Shown here piece after piece: positions 45,783 to 56,673 of a stretch of DNA of 64,000 nucleotides. The notes beneath the pieces are model-generated. The model worked only from the letters and a program-made list of their open reading frames with translations, made no database searches and was not told the origin of the DNA. Where the stretch lies: contig WIDE01000001.1 in the NCBI GenBank assembly GCA_015039315.1, positions 705,282-769,281 of the forward strand, written 5' to 3'. A program made the translations under genes and the position numbers. Each line of letters opens with the position of its first letter. The first letter of the stretch is position 1. This DNA comes from Clavulina sp. PMI_390. Lineage: Eukaryota > Basidiomycota > Agaricomycetes > Cantharellales > Hydnaceae.

Positions 45783-47002
45783 AATTTACGTTGATGCTTG
45801 AGAGTGGTTACGTTTGGACTCTGCTTTCTGGTCGAGGAGCGATCTACGCTCCCCTTATCTTATTCTGTTTCCGATTCACCATTCCTTATATTCTCACTTC
45901 CTAGGCTTGTACACCATTTTTCACCGCGATACCTTCGTTACTATTGCATCATGTCTCTAATTGACCGTTTTCGAGTGTCTTCTGCTTGTTGAGCCATCAG
46001 TACTACCCTCCACTCCCTCGCTTTGACTGGGGTCCAAGCTACTGGTTAATTGTGACCGATACACCTTGCTATCCCACATTGGGTGTATAGCTTGGTAAAA
46101 TAAAATAAATCCCAGGAACCATCTCCATCACAAATCCGCTAATGTGGGGCAAGCTGTGATAAGAGCGCAGTTGTATGGTACCAATCGTAAGGGCAAAACT
46201 CCAAAATACCTCGCTTGGCCCCGATAGCGACACAGCATCATGGCCAACACCGCCAAATATCTCATCAACCACAACGAACAACTGAACACATGGGCACAAC
46301 CTGTATCTTCCTAGTGACTGCTGAATGAAAGAGAGCAATGGGAACGGATGAAATGGTCCCCATCATTTCTTACGAAGAAAGATGTTGCTTGACAGAGCGA
46401 AATTTGCAAGGCTTTCCATATGGTCGCTCAGGCTCCGAGTACGGGCGACCACCCGATCACTGACAAGTAACTCTGAGTTGTCTTCCGTGCCCGCGGGGGT
46501 GTGCACCCGACTCGGACGACCCGTTCCTAACCTACGAACCAGGGGCAAAAATCCTGACCTAGTGACTCGCGTGATGGAGGTTGCGTGATGACATCCCGAT
46601 AGATTCCGTTGACCTTGAACCATACCGCCGGGCTTGGCTGTGAAATACGGGTCCCAAGCCAAAAATTGATGTATCTGCTAATTCGATCGCTGTGATTTAC
46701 GCCAAGGGCAACCATCTCGTTCGTGCACACGTTGGGCATCACACGTCCCATCATGCGGATCATTGACTGTTCTGATATATAAGGAACCCCCCGCCAATGC
46801 CCCATCACCCTCATCCTCATCTTCTCTTCCTTCCTCCTTTCGTTCTTCTCTCGAAGCTGGGCTTCGTCTTTTTTCTCTTTCTCTTTTTGACATCTCCTTT
46901 GGCACGAAGTTCTACAGTAAGCGCTCCTGAAGCGACTCTCGGGAAACCATACAGCTGCTGAGATATATCCCAAGCGTATTTTCTCCAGCAATAATAATAA
47001 AA
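45783..47002. other. Intergenic region upstream of the right propeller copy
   Basis: Holds the PEX13 3' end and the promoter of the right propeller copy. A strong pyrimidine tract (TCCTCATCTTCTCTTCCTTCCTCC, near 46814-46840) precedes the leader, with a possible TATATAAGG box at about 46774. No supported gene otherwise. Confidence 0.45.
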
Positions 47003-48862
47003 ATGGTCTCTCTTTTCTTCATCCTCACGGCCTTGACGGCTGCTTCCTCCACTCTTGCTGCTCCAGTTGGACAAGGCACTTCCGGAGCCCTCTTCTGTGC
47101 GTCCTGTCACCATTAATCTAGCGCGGTATACGTACTTACCTACTCCTACGCTAGTCATGACCAATGATCCCTCCGGCAATGAACTCGTTGTTAGTTCATT
47201 GGGAACTGATGGTTTGTCATTCACGCTAGTTACAGCCTCTATCGCGACTAATGTGGAATTGAATGATCTTAGGGAAAGCCACATTCGTCACTACAGTGCC
47301 CACGGGAGGGAAGGGTGCCACTGGGCATGGCGGTGGTCCCGACGCCCTCTTCTCCCAAGACTCCGTCCTCGTTGCAAAGGGCGGAATGTCGGGGCAGCAG
47401 AACCTTTTCGTCGTTAATGTTAGCATCCCGATCTCACCCGTTCTCCATCCCGCTACCTCGCTCACCCGTCTTTTTACGTATCCTGCAGCCCGGGTCGAAC
47501 ACCGTGAGCGCCTTCGCACTCAACAACAGGAACCCTACATCGATCACACAGATCGGAAAGCCTGTCAACAGCGGCGGAGAGGTACGCTTCTGAGCGTCAA
47601 ACCCGGGTTTAGACATCGTTTTTGCTCACTATGTTTCTGATTCCCTTTTCTATTGTACCAGTTCCCCGTTGCCATCGCACGCAGTCCCTCCAAGCACCAC
47701 CAAGTCTGCGTTCTGAATGGCGGTGCCATCAACGGCGTCTCATGCTTCCATATGAACCACCTCGTCGGGCTGAAACCTCTTGCTAACTCCAACCGCCGCC
47801 TGGGGTTGAACCAGACCACACCAGCAACTGGTCCTGCGGGCAGTGTGAGCGACATCACTTTCTCGGAGGACGGGAAGATGCTGTTGGTCAGTGTGAAGGG
47901 CGCACCCCCAACTCCTGGTAAGTGAACCTCCCCGCGCATCGAGTCATGTTACTGATGGAACGCTATCAGGTTTCGTCGCGAAATGGGATGTTGCAGATGA
48001 TGGATCCCTATCCCAGAACTTCACCCCCTTGACTGCCAGTGCTGGTGGCTTGGTAGGTCGACCGTTTTTCTCCCTCAGTTCCACATGCTAATGCGCCATC
48101 GTGGATAGCCATTTGGTATGTCACTCATCCCAGGGAAAAACGCGCTGCTCGCCACCGATCCTGCTGTCGGTGCCAGCACGTTCTCTCTCAGCTTGGGTGC
48201 CGCTATCTTCAACTCTACCTCGTTCGACAACTCGACTCTGTCGTTCAACAACAATACCTCTTGCAACAACTCCACCGACATCTCCTCCGATATCTCCAAC
48301 AACTCCACCACCAGCGGCTCCGTGCTCACCCAAGCTATCCCAATCTCAGGGCAAGGCGCAGTCTGCTGGAGCGCGCGCTCGCAGAAGACTGGCTCCTTCT
48401 TCGTGACCGATATTCTTACCTCAATGGTCACTGAGATCGCCGTCGACGACAACCTGCAGGGGAGCATAGTGAAGCAATATCAACAAACGAACCAGTCTGG
48501 AACGATCGATGATGCTATTGGAACAATTGGTGGAAATGAGTGAGTGCCTCATCTTCATCTAAACTCGACGGTCGGCGCTGACATTAGGATATGGCAACTT
48601 AGCTACCTTTATGTCCTTGCAACAAACACCACCAGCCCTCAGATTGACATCCTGGCCGTTGGAGATGCGCCTGGTCAAGCCCAAAATATCCAGACTCTTG
48701 ATATTGGCGCAGACTTGACGAAGAGCAACACCAAATTCAGTAAGTGTTGTTTTCACTGCTACGATTTTCCAATAACCCTCTAGTCTGCATATTCTAACGA
48801 ATCTCTCATTTCTAGCCAACATCAACCTTCAGGGAATGGCGGTGTTTGTTCCCGGAGCTTAA
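47003..48862 (+). CDS. Secreted beta-propeller (lactonase/carboxymuconate cyclase-like) protein, intact copy
   Basis: ATG 47003 (MVSLFFILTALTAASSTLAAP) is a clear signal peptide. After an intron come MTNDPSGNELVVSSLGTDG and ATFVTTVPTGGKGATGHGGG, VLVAKGGMSGQQNLFVVN, GSNTVSAFALNNRNPTSITQIG, FPVAIARSPSKHHQVCVLNGG, ITFSEDGKMLLVSVKG, FGMSLIPGKNALLATDP, GAVCWSARSQKTGSFFVTDILTSMVTEIAVDDNL, YLYVLATNTTSPQIDILAVG and NLQGMAVFVPGA. The spaced short strands with F-V-V-N, V-S-A-F and D-I-L-A-V-type ends are the repeats of a seven-bladed propeller as in secreted fungal relatives of 3-carboxymuconate cyclase. A loop at 48210-48320 is packed with N-x-S/T sequons and is longer than in the left copy. Enzyme activity is unproven in this family. 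Confidence 0.82.
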
Positions 48863-49022
48863 GGGCCTTGCGATCCAGCAAGCATCAGGAAGATCGAGCA
48901 GTCGTGATAACAATCGTTTCAGGGGGCTTAGAGATCACGGAGACAATCTATCTAGTCCCAGTGCCAGAGAGACGAATGAATAATTGAGGGCATGCTCTGA
49001 TGGGTACCTTCCAGATGTGGAA

Positions 49023-49586
49023 TCATTTCGAATCAGCATTATGAAACTATAACAATGTAGCATAGATGAGAATCTCTTATAGACGTGACGTGTATCAGCA
49101 CATATCCACTTACGATGTCTCGTAGTTGTGCATTGGCCTCTTGATACTGTTTGTCAAGGAATTTGATTTTCTTATTCAGCGCTGCCATTTCGTCCGCCAT
49201 ATCCTTTTCCTCTTGCTTCAGGTCATTCTCCATTGTGTTGCGAGGGACATTCAAGAACCTAAATAAGTCCATTGATGAGTACTCCCTTGAGCCCTGAGAG
49301 TACGACAGTTACGATCCCCTTACATTTTGCCCACACCCTTGTACATTTGGATATCCTCGGACTTGGGCATCTCATTAATTTCAGCAATAGTGAGCTGAAG
49401 TATCCGCCGATCCTTCTCCTTTTGCTGCTTCTGAGCTTGGGACATGGAGAGATTTCGCTGGGCCATGTGAGCCGTGGCTTGGATTTGAGCGAGGATCTGG
49501 CAGAGAGGCACATATCAGGCAAGACAACACGCGGGTGTCTAGAATTGGCCAACTTTTCTTAGAGTCTCATCGTTGAGTTGTGACAT
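49023..49586 (-). CDS. Prefoldin subunit 1 (beta-type)
   Basis: Subunit of the cytosolic prefoldin hexamer that hands unfolded actin and tubulin to the CCT chaperonin. ATG 49584-49586 gives MSQLNDETLRK, joined to ILAQIQATAHMAQRNLSMSQAQKQQKEKDRRILQLTIAEINEM and YKGVGKM, then FLNVPRNTMENDLKQEEKDMADEMAALNKKIKFLDKQYQEANAQLRDI. The last exon (49023-49046) adds FHNADSK, the usual end in fungi. Two long coiled-coil helices flank the beta-hairpin region (SEDIQMYKGVGKMFLNVP), as in beta prefoldins. The length (about 120 residues) is normal. It is divergent from the SYO1 gene. Confidence 0.92.
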
Positions 49587-49723
49587 AGCTGGTCGAGTCG
49601 CCCGAGCACTTGGAAGCTTTGTGTCAACTTGTTGTGATCGGAGGGATCAAAATTTCCTGGAGGGCGCATTCTGCGAACCTCTTCTTATCTCTTCCTTCCC
49701 TGTGGATAGTGTCTGAGAGCGAT
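49587..49723. promoter_or_regulatory. Shared divergent promoter of prefoldin 1 and SYO1
   Basis: 137 bp between opposite start codons. It must serve both genes, both of which act in protein folding or ribosome supply. CCCGAGCAC and CTTCTTATCTCTTCCTTCCC stretches occur; no TATA box is seen. Confidence 0.5.
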
Positions 49724-52700
49724 ATGGGTAAAGCTCAGAAGAAAAAAGCCGCCTCACGGCATCGGCATAATCCGATACGAGTACCAGATTCTCATCTTGC
49801 TCCGGGTCTCGCGGCTGCAAGTGCAAGTGCGGCGAGCGCAAAGCGAGATGCAATTCTACCTATTATGCAAAAGGTTAATATTTAGTTCCTATCCGTATTG
49901 ATGGAGCGGATGATTAGCTCACATCACTCCTCCTTGTACTGCGATCGGTCTCTGTTTCGCACCATATTTGAATCCCTCTCAGCTTGAGAGCTCAGAAGCA
50001 GCCGATCGAGCTTGGGCATGCGCAGCTGTGAGCAACCTCATCAATAACGACCCATCTACGAGGCGACTGCTTCAAGGCAAAAATGTTGTCGGGGTTCTGA
50101 TCACTCGACTGTCTGATGCTGTGGACGAGGTCGTTGTGGAGGCTGCTGGTGCTCTCAGGTCTGTTGCTTCATTTTATCAATCAAGAAATTATAAATCCTA
50201 ACATCTCACTGTTTCCAGGAACCTCGCCATTGATGGTGGTTTTGAAATTTGTGGGGAGATGTACAACAAACACATCCTCGATCCTCTCAAGGGTCTCATT
50301 CCAAAAGTGAGTTCCTTGATCACAACGAAATAATGTGTGGTGGGGCTAAGTTATGTACGATTCTTCTCTCATTATGAAGATATCTTCCGCGTTCTCAACA
50401 TACCTCGAATCGTCCACAACCCCTACAGGAGCTCAGGCAGAAGCGCTCTCGTTTGTTTTCCAGCTTGCAGAAAACGTCGTCACGCTTTTCTGGTGCTTAT
50501 CGTTCGTCCTCTCCCTTTACTCTAATTTTGCCTCCGATTTGCAATATATTGAGCTCATGTGCAATCGTTTGACATTCTAGAGAGATCTCAACGAAGGCTC
50601 TGAACGCAATCAACAACATTGGACTGATTCCTTTCCTGATAGCTTTAATAGAAAACAGAAGCAAATTTCCTGCGAAACTTGTTGTAGCAGCTGGTGAGTT
50701 TGTGGTCCACAGATGGTTCACCGCAGCGGAGTGGCTAAATGCATAATCCTTAGCACAGTGTATGTTCGTTTTAACGGACGATAATGCCCCTGCAGTCACG
50801 GCTCTGCATGGAAACCCGGCGGCGTTATCGAAGCTCCTATCAATTGCCCAATCTTCGAATACTGATATCACATTCGTAAGCGGTGGCTCCGTCGAGCACA
50901 TCAACTCGCTTAGAGTACTTGCTTGCGGTACGTTTGGCCAGAGTTGTGGGTTCCCTTCTTGCTTCAGACGCATTTACAACGTATATTATTTGTTCTAGGA
51001 ATTCTAAAAAACGTCTCCCCATTGCCTAAATCTTCATCTATCGCTGAAGTTGACCTCAACAGAACAGTCATTCTCCCATTATTTGTGCCACTGTTGGGCG
51101 TGGATATCACCTCAGCAGCAAACACTGCATACACCATCGCCTCAAAACCCGTGCGTCTCTTTGTTGTCCCGCTGTGCATATAAGATCGTACCTGACATAT
51201 TATATGCATATTTTCACGTATTCTTGATCGCTTGATTACTCATGGTTCAATGCAGACTGATCCTATCCCCCCTGAACTTCGTCATACTCCCAAATCGGAC
51301 CATCGAACTGCTGATGACAAAGAGCTCGAGCGAATCGAAACCCAGTTGCTCACTGTGCAGCTATGCTTGGAGATCCTGACGGGTATCTGTGCCAGTTTGC
51401 CTGACATGGACCTTGAGCTTGATATCGACAAAGATGGTATGATGGACAACGATGACGATGATGATGACGAAGAAGAAGAGGAAGGCGAAGATGACGAGGA
51501 GATGGATGAAATGGTGGGAGATGACGATATGATGGACGGAGATCCAGAAAACTCTCCTTCATCGAAGAAAAAAGCCGCCTCAGCGCCGTCCAAATCAAAA
51601 GACAAAGGCAAAAACCGGCAAACTACGGACGATGACGATCTCGACGGCGACGCTGACCCCACAAACTCAACGCCGACATCCCTTCTCCACCTCCTCACCC
51701 TTCCACTCCTTGCTCTTTCGCGCCCAACCCCAACACTCTCATTCCCCCCTCCTGCTCTCCCATCGGTGCACCCTCCCACGACGAGTGTGCTTGGTGCGAT
51801 CCATGTACGCGCACTCGAGTGCTTGAATAATCTGTTTGTGGGAGTTCGCGAGCGAGTGCTCGTGACCGAAGGAGATGACGAAGAGATGGGAGGAAGGAAG
51901 AAGGAAGAGAGTGAGGAGGACAAGGAGGTTGTGAAAGGCGCGATCGGCGTGTGGGAGCAGATGTGGAGCGCCGAGCTGTTGGGCGCCGTCGGTGCGCCTG
52001 CTTCGACGACCTCGTCGCCGCCTTCGTCCTCGACAGGGTCAGCTCCTGGGTTTACGAACCTCTTTGGCGCTGGCCAAGAGAGGCGGGCGGAAATGTGGGC
52101 CGTTGCGGTCGGTGTATTATGGGGTCTGGCGCGTATGGCGAGAGGGACGCTGGTATGTCTAACTATTCCTGGCTTAGGTCAATCAGAATTTCCTCTCAAC
52201 TTTCTTCCGTCGTCATGGGATAATAGGTGCCAAACGAGGAGCAGATCAAAATTCTCGTGGCACTCTGCGATGCGGCACAAGACGATAAGATTCGTGTACA
52301 GTGTATCGGCACATTAGGGTGCCTAGCTCAATACCAATCGGAAGCACCCAAGGGGAGTTATGAGGCCAACTTGGTACGTAAATTCCTCTAGCCCCCTTAT
52401 TCGGTTCTTTCTTCGTTGGGAAGGGAGGGGGCATGAGTACCCTGTTGGGTGTTCTGTTCACGCTTGTAGATTCGTCCAAGCCCCTCACCCCATGATCATC
52501 CCATCTCTGCCTGGAGCTTCTTATCCCCCCGCGGTAGCTCTGCAGAGTCTTCTCGCGCTTCTTTGGGCGATGTTATTCCGTCTCATGTATCAGCCACTGA
52601 TCCTCTTGCGTGCCTTCTCCGTCAATTATCGGATAAAGACAATCACAAAGTATCTCTTGCACATCCTCATGTCCGGGACGGGGGCGTCTCCACCTTTGAC

Positions 52701-53019
52701 CGCCGGCCCTACGCCCAACACCACCTCCGCGGTATTCGGGACTGAGCCGATCCTGCAAGCAGCATCGTCGCTTGTTGACATTTTCGCGGACGAAAATAGC
52801 GCGTATGACGCGAACTTCCGGGTTGCCAAGGTGCTCAAGGGGATGAGCGATAGTATACGAGGGGCGCGTAAGTTGGTGAAGAGTATTGGTGGGAGCACCA
52901 AGGGGGCGAATGCAAGGGGCAGTGGAGCAGAAGGAGCCAAGGCACTCAAAGGATGGGCTGATGGGGTAGTGGGCGACTTGGCTGGATTTGTGGAGTATCG
53001 GAGGAACGTTGGGCGGTGA
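49724..53019 (+). CDS. Syo1-like symportin, ARM/HEAT repeat protein for Rpl5/Rpl11 import
   Basis: Carries ribosomal proteins L5 and L11 into the nucleus together. ATG 49724 (MGKAQKKKAASRHRHNPIRVP) is the conserved basic N-terminus that acts as import signal. Armadillo-type helices follow: LESSEAADRAWACAAVSNLI, GVLITRLSDAVDEVVVEAAGALR joined to NLAIDGGFEICGEMY, ALNAINNIGLIPFLIAL, VAAAQCMFVLTDDNAPAVTAL and INSLRVLACG joined to ILKNVSPL. A long acidic loop (about 51420-51560, runs of Asp/Glu) is the known acidic insert, followed by a Lys/Ser linker. The C-terminal part has LEILTGICASL, AIHVRALECLNNLFVGVR, EMWAVAVGVLWGLARMARGTL and LVDIFADENSAYDANFRVAKVLKGM, a Syo1 hallmark. It ends VEYRRNVGR. 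About ten introns; borders near 52160-52560 are approximate. Confidence 0.88.
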
Positions 53020-53279
53020 GAGGCGACGTTGCCGAGGTGCGGCTTCCTGGTGCCGTCCATCCTTTAGCTTTGCATATGGTGTAAATTTGGGCACAAAAGT
53101 CTTGGAAGCCCCCCCGTTTCGGTCCCGCATGCGTGTCGTAACCCCCCCGCACATGCACATGAATGAATCGCTCCACGACGCATGCTTGTTCGCGAGCTGG
53201 GTGTATGTGTGGTGGCATAGCTGGCAGATCAGAAGATTCGTGTCGCCAAGACCCCCCTTCGTTTAGGATTTCTTGTACG

Positions 53280-53505
53280 TCAAAAAAAAATCCCGTGAGC
53301 CGGGCCAATCACCGAGATAATGGCGAGCGCATCGACGTCGCAGTCCGCCTCGTCTGAGTAGATGGACATGTCGGAGGTCCTCATACTCCACTGAGTCAAT
53401 AAACTTACGAGCGTCTTCTTCGTTTCGTTTTCTTAACTCCGGGTCTGGTGAGCGCTCGGGCGGAGGCGGAGACACGAGGGGGGTGTTCCTATTATTATTC
53501 CCCAT
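53280..53505 (-). CDS. Possible small two-exon gene
   Basis: ATG 53503-53505 begins MGNNNRNTPLVSPPPPERSP, and the exon ends ...RKRNEEDA plus one base at a GTAAGT donor. A 54-nt intron ending CTACTCAG leads in frame to HEADCDVDALAIISVIGPAHG, then IFF and TGA at 53280-53282. The protein would be about 57 residues with no signal peptide. The canonical donor and the change from a proline-rich to a hydrophobic second exon are the only support. The poly-T tract before the stop argues for caution. Confidence 0.3.
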
Positions 53506-53808
53506 TCATCGGTGTGGCGAACATTGTTAATCAAGGGTGCTTTTGGTCTTCCCTCGCAGAATTGTTGTACAGTTGGTGCTCGACGGAGCTTATAGTGCAA
53601 GAAATCGAGTGAAATATCGAGAACGAGATATTGGCATTACGAAATATTTTTCTCGAGGGCAGATGGGCGTGAGCGAGTAACCAGGTGCGTGTTGGGAGTC
53701 GGGCCTGCGGAGGGGGAGCGACTGCTTATTTTTAGCAACCTGGCAGCCCTGGGCCTCTTTATTGATTACATCTTTGGAACTCTCTCCTCCCTCCCTCCTT
53801 CCCTCCGC
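53506..53808. promoter_or_regulatory. Region upstream of the membrane protein gene
   Basis: 303 bp between the small minus-strand frame and ATG 53809. It ends in a CT-rich tract (CTCTCTCCTCCCTCCCTCCTTCCC, about 53779-53802), as often found just before fungal transcription starts. No other signal is seen. Confidence 0.4.
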
Positions 53809-56673
53809 ATGCCTCCTCGTCGAAAACGGCCTCCGCCGTCGTCAGCACCGTCGACGTCGATGGCTGGACCGTCCAGGCTCCCCTATGATGCGTTGCAGGC
53901 TAAAACTGAAGACCGGCCGCCACGCCAAGCACTTGCAGAGGGCCAAGGCCCTTTCCTCCGACTTCCCTTCCTTCTTCCTCCTCCCAACATAGCTCCTCTC
54001 CGCTCCCGCCCTACTCCTGGCGACAAATCCCCAAAGCGCCCGTCGCCTCGGACCTCTCGCTCTCCGTTGCCTGTTGCCTCGTCATCATCAGCCCCGTCGT
54101 CGCCCGCATCATCCTCGTCCTCATTCCCATCGCCTACACCCCATCCATCCAATCCAACTTCATATCCTGGATCTACTCGAGCACCTCATAACCGGCGCTA
54201 CGATACCGACAACTTTCCACCCCAGTTTGGTCCTCGGACCGACGGCGAACAGGGAGCTGGCTGGACTGAGCTCAACTGTTGGTCCCTCCACGGGCGTTCT
54301 TCTTGTCCCGTATGTCTCGATCTCCCTGCTCTCTGTATCCCTTTCTTTCCATCTGACCCATCTTTCCCTCTCTCCGTCTCGTCTTTTTTCGGTCGGCGCA
54401 CGATGTTGTCTCAATTTACCCGTATTTTCCCTCGTCTCCAACGCCCCTTGCAATGACTCCACTAAACTGGTACCTGGACCTGCTCTTTTCAGAGAGGCGA
54501 CGATACGTCCTCTGCACGCCCCTCATCCTCCTCCTCCTCCTATTTCACAGCCTCTAGTTCTACCGCCAGTTTCTCTAACAACAACGACATCAACGGCGAT
54601 CCCAGCCCCACCCCAACTTCCACTTCCACATCCCCGTCTCACACTTCAACTACTTCTGCATCACCATCATCGACCCAAGATTCGGATACGCTTGATATGT
54701 CAACACTCCCCAAGGGTTGGGGAAACAAAGTCGCTCGTACAAATCTCTACCGTGTGCCAGTTATTGTCGTGTGTTCCGTCCTCCTTGCCGCGGCGATCGT
54801 TGGCGTTATTGGCCTTTGTGCCTACATGCGCACGAGGCGACGAGCTCGGATACGCGCGGCAGATCTCGAGGATGAGAAGTTCCGCCCTTCTCCCGAGTCG
54901 ACAAAGAAGAAGAAGCGGAACCAAAGTGGCAAGCCAAAGAGTCGGTGGAGGAAGCTGGGCTTGGGGAGGCGGCTAGACGATCAGCAACTGGATCAACCTG
55001 GCAGGTCTCGTCACTCAATGTCTGCCACATCAATAGTCATTGACGTGGAGGAGGATGATGATGAGGCGAGATCGGAGCCTCAGCTCCACCCAGCTTCTGC
55101 CATGAGCGCTTCTGCTCTCTCCGTCTCCTCTGCCCTTCCCAACGCGCGACCGACAACTAGGAACCTTCGCTGGCGAGGTTCTCGTTTACTTGGACCGTTT
55201 CGTGCATCATCGTCCTCGTCGCGCCGGGGTGGTTCCGGGCGCTCGCCTGCTGTGCCTGGTGGAACTTCTATTGCAAATGCGGCCAATTCTATCATCGCCA
55301 CATCACACTCTTCTCACTCTGCACACCATTTGGAGGAAGATGATGAAGATGATGAAGATGATGAAGCGGTCTCGTGCTCTGATATTGATCCCAATGAGGC
55401 TGTTCGGGTCCCATTGGGTGAAGAAGAGGAAGATGTTTCACGCCTTCGCCACCAGAGACCTCCCGCCTCGATTGCTTCTTGGGTGCAAAACCATCCCGCT
55501 GGAGGTAATGATGAAGACTCTGCATCGATTATGCGCCCGCTCTCCTTACGTCATGAAGTGGGTGGGGTGATGGACACTGAGGAGGGCGAGGACCATCGCA
55601 GTGAGGGTCACCTTCCAAACGACGACGATTTGTCAGATGGCGGGGACGGTCTGGACGCAGATGTGCACCCTCCTGCATATATCCCTCGTAATGGTAACCG
55701 TCCCCTCAGCCGAAGGCGGAGAGCGAGTCGCGCACAAAACGGACTGGATGCCAGCCAAGCTGATATCGCCCCAGCCCGATTCTCTTTGTCCGTCAGCGAT
55801 GGCACAAGTGCCAATTTGGAAGAATATGATGGTATGGCCCATGTCGCCACTGACGATAAGGCCATGCTTGCGCGACTCGGTCGGCTGAGGAGCGAGCCTC
55901 CACTTCCTTCTGCTTCGTCCTCACATCCTTTGTCGCCGCCTTTCTCTCCAGGAGTGGACGGTCAAATGCATTCAAATGTGTCCAATGAGGATATTCTCGT
56001 CCCTGACGAGGAGATGCTTGTGCTCCATGAGCACGAGCAGGCCCTACGCGATCACGACTCGGAGCTTCCCCGAACTCCTTCCCATCCTCATTCGCAGCTC
56101 GGTTCGGATCCACGTCACTCTTCCAGATCAGGTGTTGCAACAAGCTCTCTACCTCCCAAATCCGTCCACGATGCCCTCCCATCACACATTTCCCGTACTA
56201 TCCGCGCTCCCTCTCCTGCTGCAGCCTTCTCAGACGATGATGACAATGGCGATGACGAGATCCCATCGTACGCCGAGTCGCATTTACATTCTCAGCCGTC
56301 ACAGCCTTCCTTGCACCATGTGGGGACTCGCCAGGCACTGTACCCACCATCATTACCGCTCCCTGTGGTGCATGAGGCGACGGCGCGAGAGTATGCCAGA
56401 TTGGCCGCCGCCAGTGGAGCCGGGAAAGAGGCGTCGTCTTCCTCTAGTGTCGCCGCTACGTTGCTCCCCTTTGAGTCATCGTCGCATCCTGGCTCGCACG
56501 ATCCACTAGCATTGGGATCTGCGGGTGCTGTGCCACTATCCAGCGCCTTGTCTGCCCCTTATGACGATGATGAGGACGCATTAAGCGCCTCTGCACCACC
56601 CTTAGAAGAGGACGAGATGGACGGAGCGTTGGGGGTGGCATCAGCACCCCCTATGCCAGATCACGACGAGTAA
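53809..56673 (+). CDS. Single-pass membrane protein with long acidic cytoplasmic tail (5' exon uncertain)
   Basis: The long last exon is firm: a Ser/Thr-rich stretch (SSSTASFSNNNDINGDPSPT, about 54550) leads to one membrane helix, NLYRVPVIVVCSVLLAAAIVGVIGLCAYM (about 54740-54830), a basic stop-transfer RTRRRARIRAADLEDEK, and a tail of about 600 residues with acidic runs (EEDDEDDEDDEA, about 55335), Ser/Pro-rich blocks and proline motifs. It ends PMPDHDE, TAG/TAA region 56673. The layout is that of a cell-surface sensor or Skg6/Axl2-like protein. The first exon from ATG 53809 (MPPRRKRPPPSSAPSTSM) to a GTATGT donor at 54310 keeps frame with the next exon (RGDDTSSARPSSSS) but has no signal peptide. 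Another reading frame may be the true 5' part. Confidence 0.6.

Noticed and set aside
34384..48862. Biosynthetic or effector gene cluster
   Set aside because: A regulator, a transporter and secreted proteins lie close together, but there is no synthase, oxidase or other tailoring enzyme, and PEX13 is a housekeeping gene.
51282..51923. 213-codon Ser-rich minus frame
   Set aside because: Antisense of the acidic loop of the SYO1 gene; the Ser runs mirror Asp/Glu codons.
54074..54976. 300-codon plus frame rich in His/Pro/Leu
   Set aside because: It runs out of frame through the firm membrane exon starting before 54697. Only its first part could be exonic, and this is not shown.
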